A DNA stretch of 64,000 bases from Bradysia coprophila (Eukaryota; Arthropoda; Insecta; Diptera; Sciaridae). The position numbers were made by a program, and so were the translations under genes. Under the pieces are notes generated by a model, which searched no databases, was not told where the DNA came from, and was given only the letters and a program-made list of their open reading frames with translations. Positions 46,825-56,275 of this stretch are shown here, in pieces. The stretch covers positions 20,988,001-21,052,000 of the forward strand of contig NW_023503493.1 of assembly GCF_014529535.1 (NCBI RefSeq). The letters are read 5' to 3'. Each line of letters starts with the position of its first letter. Positions within the stretch are counted from its first letter, which is position 1.

Positions 46825-48055
46825 TTTATCAGAATTTTCGACACACTTTTAGTTCGATTTAAATGAATTGAATTATTAAAAAATCACTTTTTCCTTTGAT
46901 TGAAAGTAAAACCATAAAATCGCGTTACGTTCGTTATACACTTTGACAAGGAAAATATACACTCGCGAAATTTCGTTCGGTTGTTTACATTTTTCTATTC
47001 GTACAAGGTCGCTGTTTTTTTTATTACATGTTTTGCTGGGATTACACGTCGTGGTAATTTATTTTTGAAATAGTAATTCGGAAGAGATAAACACATAAAC
47101 ACTAATATAATGTGATGATTTGGTAGACGAAGAACGTTTCGTATTGTTTCTGTGAACACAATAAATTTTTTATACACTGAAAAAGCTACTAGTCAGAATA
47201 AACTGGAGTATAAGCATTCAATATTTTTGAAATTAATAATTGATGTTCCAACCATCAATGAAAGTAAATGAACAGGTATGGCACAAGGTTCTTTCAGAAC
47301 TTTGGAATGGCATGCCGTTATTTACAATAATTGACAAAATGACACATTTCGTATAAGGAAAATGTCACTTTGTGGGTTATTGTGAATCACACGACGCGAA
47401 ATTCCTCAACACCCGATTTGATTAGGGACCTGAATAATCTAGTAGCCCTTTATTTTTTGCGAATAAAATTTTTCAATTTATGTCAGTGTTCATTTGAGTT
47501 CATGTTCATACAGTGTATCAGGTCCCTTATTTGAGGTTTCGAAATGAACCGCTCCTGCCTGGTTTATTTTACTCTGCCGTGTTCATAGAGATTTTTTTTC
47601 CAAAAAAGTTAGGTAAAGGTGTCAATGGAATCGGCAAATTTCCCTCTCAGGGAAAACTCGTTAAACTCTCAGGACAATGAAGATTTTACAGAAATGTAAC
47701 ATTTTGTATGAGTTGTTACCAAGGGGCGTACACACCTGCTTTATTTTTGTTTTATATTATTTAAAATCTAAAAAAAATCGTTTTTTCAGTTTTTTATGGT
47801 TTCATTTCAAATTTTCTATTTTTTTTTAAGTTTTTATTTATTCTGTTTATATTTATCAGACCCTTGGCGTTGTACTCAGGAAAAAATTGAAAAATTAGAA
47901 AAAAATGACCTTTGAAAAGTTTGATCCAATTCGAAAAATGTTAATTCATCAAAGAAAAAACAATCGGGTAAAAATCGGCGACAACGTTTGGGGAATCTGT
48001 TTTTTTTATGCAATTCAGTGAGCGAATCCGATACTTACGCAGCCTGTGTGCAGTG

Positions 48056-48276
48056 CAGGGACTATTTTGAGAAATCGAATTTCTCAAAATTTCTCAATTA
48101 TTTCTCAATTATTTCTCAAAGAATTTCTCAAATTTTCTCAAATTTCTCAAAATTCTCAAATTTCTCAAAAATATAAAAAATTTCTCAAAAATTTCTCAAA
48201 GATTTCTCAAAGAATTTCTCAAGAATTTCTCAAATTTCTCAAAATTTCTCAAAGAATTTCTCAAAAATAGTCCCTG
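48056..48276. mobile_element. hAT-type non-autonomous element with TTTCTCAAA minisatellite core
   Basis: The ends are CAGGGACTATTTTGAGAAAT and its inverse ATTTCTCAAAAATAGTCCCTG. They are flanked by an exact 8-bp direct repeat GTGCAGTG (48048-48055 and 48277-48284). An 8-bp duplication and CAGGG-type ends are diagnostic of the hAT superfamily. The interior is almost wholly a degenerate 9-11-bp tandem repeat of (A)TTTCTCAAA, which is also contained in the terminal repeats. No transposase. The intact target duplication points to a fairly young insertion. Confidence 0.9.
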
Positions 48277-48496
48277 GTGCAGTGTCATATTAACCAGTTT
48301 TATTCCATCCAAAAATCAGTGCGAAATAGTATGTTGTGTTACAAGTATTGCTGTTGCGTGTGCTGAAAAAATCAACATTACAATACTTGTAACACATCAT
48401 GCCTTGTGCCAACCGAGAGTTGAAATAGACAAGAGCACAAAAAATCATAATTTTCATTGTAAACAATCACTCTTCAAATTTGATCGATCACATTGC

Positions 48497-49062
48497 TTTT
48501 TTTGATACCAACATCGAAAGTTGATACTTTCGCCCTCGAAATCCGGGGCGAAAGTAAAAAAATGCAAGTTATGTGTTTGAGCGGGGAGAAAGAAAGAATA
48601 CATAAAGCGAAAGTCAATATACATAATGCGAAAGTCGACTACATAATGTAATAGTCGACTCTTGTCAACAAGTGTACTGCGATCAAAATTGAAATTAGGC
48701 GTGCGCCAGTGCGCTTATTGAAATTAACATGCGAAGTTAAAATGAATGATTTGTTAGTTATTTGTTAATTTTTGTGTGTGTTGTTGTTGTGATGGCTAAA
48801 TAATTAAATTTTTGATATACCAGGGGGCTGCCGTCCCCTGGACCCCCGCATTTTCTGGCTAAATGCCTTCATATTTCAACATTTTGTTCTGCTGTTTGCG
48901 ATACGTATCAACTTTCGATGTTGGTATCAAAAAAAATAGTATGAACGACTCGGGGCAAAAGTAAAAAAATTCAACCTGTGCGATTGAGGCCCTTGCCTTC
49001 GGCGCGGGCATCAACTCTCGCACACGGTTGAATTTTTTTACTTTCGCCCCTTGTCATTCAAT
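48497..49062. mobile_element. Complex inverted-repeat element, unit 1
   Basis: Part one (48497-48937) has ends TTTGATACCAACATCGAAAG and CTTTCGATGTTGGTATCAAA. Just inside the left end is a short hairpin CTTTCGCCC/GGGGCGAAAG. The interior carries the GC-rich palindrome CCAGGGGGCTGCCGTCCCCTGG, then ACCCCCGCATTTTCTGG. Part two (about 48950-49052) is a second inverted repeat, GGGGCAAAAGTAAAAAAATT with inverse AATTTTTTTACTTTCGCCCC, around GCCTTCGGCGCGGGC. Unit 2 repeats the same order. No coding frame. Confidence 0.75.
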
Positions 49063-49256
49063 AGTCATTTGTGTACCTGTTTTGGACGATTGATTTTAGG
49101 CAATTTCGCGGATTGTAGGCCGAACGAAGTGAGGCTTACAAGCGAAAGTGCCTTAAATCAACCGTCCCAAACAGGTGCACATGTGAGTTTTCATGCAGAG
49201 GGCCGGAAACCCGAAAAAATTCGAAAAATTGCCCTCATTTTCGGCCCCGAAGCATG
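49060..49256 (+). mobile_element. Hairpin repeat copy 2, inserted between the two complex units
   Basis: Hairpin 49070-49182: the arm TGTGTACCTGTTTTGGACGA and its near-inverse, closing in TTGTAGGCC-GAACGAAGTGA-GGCTTACAA. The flank GGGCCGGAAACCCG to CGGCCCCGAAGCATGA matches the copy at 17886-18113 base for base over most of its length. Comparison with unit 2, where CATTCAAT runs straight into GTACTATT, shows that it interrupts that junction here. Confidence 0.75.
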
Positions 49257-49266
49257 AAATGTACTA

Positions 49267-49861
49267 TTTTTTGATACCAACATTGAAAAATGATACTTTC
49301 GCCCCGCATATGAGGGGCGAAAGTAAAAAAATGCATCCCACGGGGAGAAAGTACTTAACGAAGAGCGAACGCAACTGAACGAACAGCGAAAGTGACTGAC
49401 GTCACAGAAAATGAGAGAAATGAGTCGAGTTGTCAACAAAATCCGCTCATATTATGCAGAATACTTTGATCAAAATTGTAAAACACTGTGCGCCAGTGTT
49501 CTTATTGAAATTAGCATACAAAGTTGATACTTTTTGTTACTGAATGATTTGTTAGTTATATCTTAATTTTTGTGTGTGTTATTGTTGTGATGGCTAAATT
49601 ATTAAATTTTTCATATACCAGGGGGCTGCCGCCCCCTGGACCCCCGCATTTTCTGGCTAAATGCCTTTTTATTTCAACATTTTGTTGCGATGTTTGCGAT
49701 ACGTATCAATTTTCAATGTTGGTATCAAAAAAAATAGTATGAACGACTCGGGCCAAAAGTAAAAAAATTCAACCTGTGCGATTAGAGCCCTTGCCTTCGG
49801 CGCGGGCTCCAACTCTCGCACACGGTTGAATTTTTTTACTTTCGCCCCTTGTCATTCAATG
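49267..49861. mobile_element. Complex inverted-repeat element, unit 2
   Basis: Same architecture and order as unit 1. Ends TTTGATACCAACATTGAAAA and inverse (about 49267-49734), the short CTTTCGCCC hairpin, the GC-rich palindrome CCAGGGGGCTGCCGCCCCCTGG, then the AAAGTAAAAAAATTCAACC foldback (to 49861). Long stretches are identical to unit 1, with scattered substitutions, so the pair arose by recent tandem duplication or two insertions. Confidence 0.75.
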
Positions 49862-50194
49862 TACTATTGCATTTTCGATTTTTTTTGTGCTACCGAGAAT
49901 TGAAATACGACTCTTTTCAGCACTCATTTTAGTGTTGTAAAGTGACTTATTTCAGCACCCGTTTGATGTGATATTACAACACTCAAAGCAGTGTTGATAT
50001 GGAATTTGTATGAGTTGTTACAGCATTCGGCTTCGCCTCGGGTTGACAATCGACATCTAGTGCGATAAAATACCTTCATACGATTCTTGTTTCATAAATG
50101 TCCATTTTTTAAGATATAAGATTTAAGATATGAAAAACATCAGCAAATTTATCAATGTAGTTATAAATAAATATTGATAAATTCCTTGAAATAA

Positions 50195-50373
50195 AGCCTA
50201 GGGGGCCATTCACAAATTACGCACGCACCAAATTCGAAATTTCAGACCCCCCCTCCCCCCTTGCACGCGAAAATATATGGAGAAAATTTCAAAAATGTAT
50301 TGAGTGTACGCTTTTGTCAAACCCCCCCTCCCCCCTTAAGAGCGTGCGTAATTTGTGAATGGCCCCTAGGCCT
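50195..50373. mobile_element. Foldback MITE with ATTCACAAATTACG arms and C-tracts
   Basis: The left arm GGGGGCCATTCACAAATTAC plus GCACGC is mirrored by GCGTGCGTAATTTGTGAATGG plus CCCCTAGG. Inside each arm lies a run of the type CCCCCCCTCCCCCC, both on the same strand, so the C-tracts are direct rather than inverted repeats. Elements with this CATTCACAAATTACG end are familiar in insect genomes, but I cannot name a family. Non-coding. Confidence 0.75.
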
Positions 50374-50473
50374 ACAGACAATGAGATCAACAACGAGTTA
50401 GCACGGAACTAGAAAGTCAACGCAGTTACCCACAGAAAACTGTATGTGTAAATACGTAAAAGGTGCAAAAAAA

Positions 50474-50611
50474 CGCAATTTTAAAACCCGACCCTTTTTC
50501 TGTTTCTGTATTATACTTGACTTGAAAAAACATGCAAAATTTACAAAAAAATTACTAATAAACCACAAAATAGAAAATATGTCGGTTTTCAAAACTTTCT
50601 TGCATGCACCA
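50474..50611. mobile_element. MITE, AACCGACACATTTTC family (copy 3, more diverged)
   Basis: The left end GCAATTTTAAAACCCGACC is degenerate. The right end TAGAAAATATGTCGGTTTTCAAAAC is well preserved, and ATAAACCACAAAATAG matches copies 1 and 2. This is the oldest-looking of the three copies. Confidence 0.65.
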
Positions 50612-51275
50612 GGAATGAATTTAAATTGTTATCATTTGACTCGGCTGTTACCTAATGAGATCTGTATTAGGATACACTGGAACGGTCAACATGTGAAACG
50701 ACGGAACCAACGACGAAATAGGTGAGAGAATCGACTTTGCGATGAATTTTGAATTTTATAACCCTCAATACACTATAACTTAGTAAAAGAAACTTGTGGA
50801 GTTTCTCAAGACACAATAATAGAGCAACCAGACATGATTTCTCATCGTTCCATTCAATATAAAGCATCTCTAAACTTAGAGGTAATTGTGTCGATGCCAC
50901 ATGCAACTAAGATTACCAGCAGCTGTCTATTTCGATGAATCTATTCGAACGACCAATTTTAACTCACACTTAAAAATTCCTTTCAATGTAATTGTTGCTA
51001 AATGAAAAATATTTATTTTAGTCGCAACGAGCGAATTTTTTATTAATTTTTCGACTGAAAAAAATTACAAAAGAAAATTATTTTACCAAAAGCAAATGGT
51101 GAAAGACAATCATCTTTTGTCGATGTCACTTCCACGAAGAGTCTTATCCTTATATTGACAATTAAATCATTGATCAACGGAGAAACAATGGAAAAAATTT
51201 TGTGATAAATTAATGAAACGATAAATGAAAGGATCACCAATGTGGGTCCATTCAAGACATTTAGCTTCCATGAAA

Positions 51276-51980
51276 TTATGTTGGTTTGCTGGTCGACAAC
51301 AAACATAAAAGACCACTGGCACCGCTAACGGACAAAATGTAGTTCAATGCTGGTGACGTTGTTCGGAGCAAGTAGAAGCTGGCGAAAATGATGATGGCCA
51401 AGAACAGTGCGTTGTTGTAGAAAATTGAAAAGGTTGTTGCTTCGTAATCGGCCACTTCATTCTTCTTCCACAACGTACGTTCATCCTTTTCTTTGCGGCT
51501 CATTTTCTTGTCGTCGGACAAAACTTTGTGCATTTCACGAGTGACACCGTCCTCTCGTTTCACAGCTACTTTGTGTTTTAAAGCGAACTTTGTGTTACGG
51601 TAAGCCATGGCCATGAAGTAGGTACTGAGACCAGTGATGACAACGAAAAAGATCAATGATGGAATCAATTCCATCATATGAATTCTCCAGAATAGCCCTG
51701 AAACAACAGAGCATTTAAGGTTAAAATTGTCGCCACGAATGCAATATCTGTCTACATGTATTGAAGGAGTCCAACTTTCATTTAAAAATTAAAGAAATAA
51801 TGGGCGAAGGAAGACGTGTTCCTGATACTTACAAATGGGAATAGCTGACACAATGAAAGCGTTTCCGTAGAAAAGTGCCGATGACTTGGTCGAAACATTT
51901 CTGCTAAAATCGTTCAGCAACAATTCCTCTTCTTTCGTAAATCCAGACGTGGTGGTTTTGGTTACTTTCTTATCCGTCAT
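51276..51980 (-). CDS. SSR3: Translocon-associated protein gamma (TRAP-gamma / SSR3)
   Basis: Multi-pass endoplasmic-reticulum membrane protein of the TRAP complex, which sits beside the Sec61 channel and assists insertion of secretory proteins. Two exons: 51833-51980 and 51276-51697 (570 nt, 189 aa), matching the usual length of about 185 aa. Family signatures are [80 protein letters not shown] and [16 protein letters not shown]. Four hydrophobic segments are arranged two by two around the charged central loop. Conservation is high throughout; nothing is unusual. Confidence 0.97.
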
Positions 51981-53659
51981 TATGAATCTTTATATCTCAC
52001 ACAATTCGCAACAATTGACCGATTAACACAAAACTTTTAATTTATTTTACTCGGATTTGCTGCAGCACAATCCAGGTTGCGGTGTTAAAGGAGAAATCGG
52101 AATACACACTCGCTTCTTAGAGACGTCATGCGACGTGTCAAAAGTAAAATGATTATGTGTTTGGGTATGTGGTGCCACATACGGCCGAACTGCGAACTTA
52201 TAATTATTCTGCTGATAAAATATGGAGGGAAAATTTGAATATTGTTACCGAAGTGAGTTCATGACTTTACTTTATTCGCTTGTTGCTAAAGTTTGCTTCT
52301 TGAAGTCAAAGTTAGTGATCGGTTCGTGATATTCTTCTGATAGTATAAATCCAGCTCAATTATAGTTAAGCAAACGGTTTTACCGATTCTTTGCCAGTTT
52401 ATCCATGTGAAACATAACTTAATCGAATATGTGATGGAGCTGTGAAAAAGCAACAACGCAGGATGTTAGTTACAGCCCTTAGTCACTCATATGTTGTTCA
52501 ACTACTGCATGGAATAAGAGACAAAAAGTGTCCAAAAATCATAATTTTAGAGTGATTTTATTGAACTTTGGTTTAAGCATTCGAATCAAGTCGTAGTCTG
52601 AAAGTTAGAGGCTCAACTACTGGTTTTCTCATAATTTGTTAATATCAGAACTTCATCCACCGATGTGTCCCACCTGTGCGTCCATTTTTTATTTTAAATA
52701 ACATGTCCACAAGCACATTACATACCATAGCACTTACTCATATGATCCTCTGATAGTCCGTTAAAGCGTAACGTTAAACATATCGAATAACAAGATTAGT
52801 CATAAATGAAATTATTCGAGAACAAGATCTTCGGAATCATTTGCCAATTGTGTGTCGCTATCTGATTTAAATTGTCACATACCGGCTATTCATTTGTTAT
52901 CGAAAACGATGACAAAAATAATGACAAGCTGCGGGTAATATGGTACTTTAAACAGTAAAATGGATGTTTAAAAAAAATTGAAGTACAAGATTAAAAATCA
53001 ACCGATTAAAAATGTGAGGCTTTTCCGAAAAAAATGAACTCTAAATATGCAAAAATTGGATGAAATTCGAAAAAACCAAAATACCACCAAATATTCACAC
53101 CAGTCATTCTCGGTGCGAGGAGCCCTAGTTTCACCTATTCCAAGGTCTCTATCTCCCCTCCCACTTGGTGGATTTGTGTGGTTATTTTTCCTTAGACTCG
53201 TCGAGACGTTTCATTTAAGCTATAATCCAACGTCATAGTATCCATACATCCAGAAATATAATTGAAAAGCTGTTCCCAACCCTCAAAAAACACTGTAAAA
53301 TTGCACTTCAGTGCCAATAAAACAAAATACAGTTTTTTACTGGGGTAGTAATGACATATTACATTTTCATTTTTAAGCCCACCCTGAGGTTACTGTAAAA
53401 TTTCATGAAGATCCGCTGACTACTTTCTGAGATAGCCCGTCGATAGATAAATAGACAAATAGATAGAAACATACAGAGTAAGTTGAAAGATTTTGATTGT
53501 TCGGAAAAAGTCACTTTGGTGTATTTAGTATGACGTTTCAAAATTTTATTTTGACCCGCACTAACGTATTGTTTCAATTGATATTTCATTTTACATTTTC
53601 ACAGTTTTATAATCTGCAACTATCTGCTAGGTTTACAAAATGTGACATTAAAATCTCAT
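51981..53659. other. Intergenic DNA between TRAP-gamma and the methionine-synthase-like gene
   Basis: No coding exon seen. The left end is the TRAP-gamma promoter region. The right end includes a fragment (53440-53520) of the GATA-flanked foldback element and, nearest the gene, the probable 3'UTR of the MetE-like gene. Confidence 0.5.
53440..53520. mobile_element. Fragment of the GATA-flanked foldback element
   Basis: CGATAGATAAATAGACAAAT, then AGATAGAAACATACAGAGTA, AGTTGAAAGATTTTGATTG and GGAAAAAGT match in order the left end of the element at 29268-29785. Preceding bases (CATGAAGATCCGCTGA) resemble the outer flank of the right end of that element. Only one end is present. Confidence 0.65.
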
Positions 53660-54873
53660 TTATTTTGACAAATCATCTCCCCACACCTCTTTAGCGATGC
53701 TAACCTCAAGTCTTACCTTTTCCCATTGTTCTTCTTCAGTCAAATCGTTCCCGTCCTCTGTTGAACTGAATCCACATTGATGACTCAGACAGAGTTGATC
53801 CAGTCCTCTGGGGCATACGGCTGCGGCTTCCCGAAGTCTTTTGATGATAGTGTCCCTGTCATCGAGTGATCGTTTCTTGGAGCTCATTAGTCCCAGGACC
53901 ACAATTTTATTCTCTGGCAGAAATCTTAACGGTGCGAAATCTCCTGATCGGGCATCATCATACTCAAGGAAGTAAACGTCAACGTTCAACTCTTGGAACA
54001 GAACTTTTGCTACGGGTTCGTAGCCTCCACTGGCAAACCATTGTGATTTGTAATTTCCTCTACACAAATGAATGCCAATAGTCATGTCGTCCGGCCTCTT
54101 CGATATGGCTTCGTTGATGAGCTGAGCATACTTTCTAGGCAACGTCGACGGATCATCGTTACGTAATGCAACTTCCTTCCTCATTTTTTCGTCACATAAG
54201 TACGCCAAATTTGTGTCGTCGAACTGGACAAATCTTGCTCCGGCTTCGTACAGAGACGCCAATTCCATTTGATAGACTGTAGCCAGGTCAGCGAAAAAAA
54301 TATCCAAATCCGGATAACTATCAATGTCGATACCTGCCCTTCCACCTCTGAAATGCACCATTGTCGGCGACGGGATAGATACTTTCGGTGTTGCATAAGT
54401 GTTTCCTTCACCGAACTTGGCCGCTGTAGATTTAATCTGAGTATTCAGGTACTGAAAGTCAGCCACTTGTATTGGTTTTTCGTACGTCAGCTTTCCAGTG
54501 ACAACGAGCCTAGGTGGTGAGTAACCATCTGAGGCTCGTGCACTAGATTCTATCATCCCCTGTATTTCAATTCCTCCGAGTTGTTTCAAGAAATCGAAAT
54601 GAAACCAGGCTCGTCGTGCTTCACCATCGGTGATGGATCGTATGCCTGATTTGAGCTGATTCTCAACAATTGTGCTAATTGACTGGAAAATGTCAAAGAT
54701 TTCAATTTGAAGATTACGTCTGGTAATTTTACATTTACTTGATCTTCTACGGCTCGCAATTCACTTGAGGATATTCGTCCATTAGCGAAGTCTTGACGAG
54801 CCTTTTTTACTGCTATCGGTCTAAGGAATGATCCAACGTGATCGGCACGGTAAACTCCTCTTGGAAGTGGCAT
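53660..54873 (-). CDS. Cobalamin-independent methionine synthase-like protein (MetE C-terminal domain, single-domain type)
   Basis: Predicted zinc enzyme that transfers a methyl group to homocysteine, or a related thiol, without B12. Two exons: 54739-54873 and 53660-54682 (385 aa), split by a 56-bp GT-AG intron in phase 0. It is one UROD/MetE-like barrel, about half of a full MetE, as in fungal and bacterial single-domain relatives. It begins PRGVYRADHVGSFLRP, followed by SITDGEARRAWFHFDF. All four expected zinc ligands are there: H250 and C252 (IHLCRGN), E285 (FLEYDD) and C348 (HQCGF). A Met nine codons upstream (54900) is in frame, but family alignment favours 54873. Animals normally have only the B12-dependent enzyme (MetH), so transfer from a fungus or bacterium is likely. 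The intron and the insect genes on both sides argue against contamination. The exact methyl donor cannot be read from sequence. Confidence 0.9.
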
Positions 54874-55214
54874 TATAAAAAAAAAACAGAACCGCTTCAC
54901 TAAAATTTCTCAAAACTATTGCACTAGTCTAGTCGTGCCAATCAAAATAGTAAATTAAAAAAAATTATCTTGCCTTTATAGCAGTGTTTCAAGACTGAAA
55001 TATCGAACGATACTGTGAATGAGTAGCAAATTTTGAGCTATGTCTAATCTTATCACCCATTCATATCACAATGTTATGCGCTTTTAATAAACATTTATTT
55101 TGATCAGCGAGTCTTCAGACGGTGCACAATGTATAATTGAAAAGATAAGGTACAATGTAACCAAATTGTATTTATATGTAAAGTGTACTGTCTGCTCTGC
55201 ATATTTCGGGTTAA

Positions 55215-55424
55215 CCCGTCACAAACGGCAAGCATACTAACAGTTTTACTATTCAAATTATTACTTCATTTGATCGAAGATTTTCGGAGATTGATTTCAG
55301 AAATCTTTTACTTCATTTGTTTTGAACACGATTTTTGCTATAAAGACCTCATCAGTCAGAGCTTGTCGTTTATTATTGCTGTTCTTGTCGATAACAGATG
55401 ACAGCCCCAGCCGTCTGTAACAGG
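55215..55424 (-). mobile_element. TTAA-flanked MITE, piggyBac-like (copy B)
   Basis: 210 bp bounded by TTAA on both sides. Ends are CCCGTCACAAACGGC and GCCGTCTGTAACAGG. The interior (ACCTCATCAGTCAGAGCTTG, GATAACAGATGACAG) is the reverse complement of copy A at 23757-23955. No coding capacity. Confidence 0.75.
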
Positions 55425-56211
55425 TTAAACATGTGGCAATAGCGTGAAATTTTTTTCGGTAACACCACGGTTGTTAGATTAAATTTGAAAATTCGAAGTG
55501 TAATTTTTCTTTGCATTAGGTGGTGACTATCAATTCTACAATCGTTTCATGTTTCAAGCACTACTTTCGACGCACTCAGCATGTAATATATATTACACAC
55601 TTGTCACGAAGAAGTCGAGGCTTGCCAAAACTAATAGTGACAAGTGTGTACTCTATTTTGTTACATAAGCGAAAACGAGACAACAACATAGACCTGAAGT
55701 GTAATTTTTCAATTATTCTTCCAGTTAAGTAATTTTGACATCCGAACACCGCGCGTTTGTGATAATAGTATATTACTTCCAAGGTTCCAACTTGGAACCT
55801 CGTAAGTACAATGCTTTACGTGATTAGGCAATGTAAATGAAAATGAAACAGGCCGTAACACGTAAAATCCATTACATAACTCGTGATAAAAATTAAAAGT
55901 CTCGTTTTCGTGTGTTTATTGACCTCGGCTACGCCTCGGATCAACACTGATAGAAAAGTTAACGCGCTGGACGTGTACTGTACGTAGTGGACGTGTAAAT
56001 TGGCTGGCAGACAGCTATTTTTGGATCGAACTTCGGGAACGTTTAGTACACGTGCACTGCGTCAGCAAACGTCCAGTACGTTTGCTCTGGTATACGAAAT
56101 AAAATGAAATTCTGATGTACATTTCGTTCTTTTTAATTTTAATTTTTTTATTTTTCGTGTTTTTATTCATTTATATCGTAACTTTTTCTTAGATAAAAAT
56201 TTTCTCCATGT

Positions 56212-56275
56212 TTGGTGCTGGGTTTGAACTGGGGACCTCTTGATCTCAAAGCGGCGCTTCAACCAATGTTGCAAT
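56212..56275 (-). repeat. tRNA-like sequence, probably SINE head or tRNA pseudogene
   Basis: On the minus strand, ACATTGGTTGAAGCGCCGC resembles a pol III A box and D arm. TTTGAGATCAAGA could be an anticodon stem-loop. CCCAGTTCAAACCCAGCACC resembles a T arm with its B box (consensus GGTTCGAATCC). I cannot pair a proper acceptor stem, so it is not a functional tRNA gene. A tRNA-derived SINE or an old pseudogene is more likely. Confidence 0.4.

Larger units (their letters stand above)
46825..51275. other. Intergenic DNA dominated by non-autonomous elements
   Basis: No gene is visible. In order it contains a GGTTCTTTCAGAAC palindrome (about 47285), the hAT-type element (48056-48276), a tandem pair of complex elements with an inserted hairpin repeat (48497-49861), a foldback with C-tracts (50195-50373) and the third AACCGACACATTTTC element (50474-50611). 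The first 200 bases are the REPTOR-BP promoter region; the last 250 are probably the 3'UTR of the TRAP-gamma gene, with AATAAA-type signals on the minus strand near 51040. Confidence 0.6.

Noticed and set aside
48046-48270. Open frame reading repeated FLKISQ-type units
   Set aside because: It is the TTTCTCAAA minisatellite inside the hAT-type element.
48060-48270. CRISPR-like or satellite array
   Set aside because: Repeat units are only 9-11 bp without spacers, and the genome is eukaryotic; flanking inverted ends and target duplication identify a transposable element.
54874-54900. Upstream in-frame Met of the MetE-like gene
   Set aside because: It would add nine hydrophobic residues (MKRFCFFFI) not seen in the family and overlaps an A-rich leader. 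The next Met gives the standard start; a short targeting role cannot be fully excluded.
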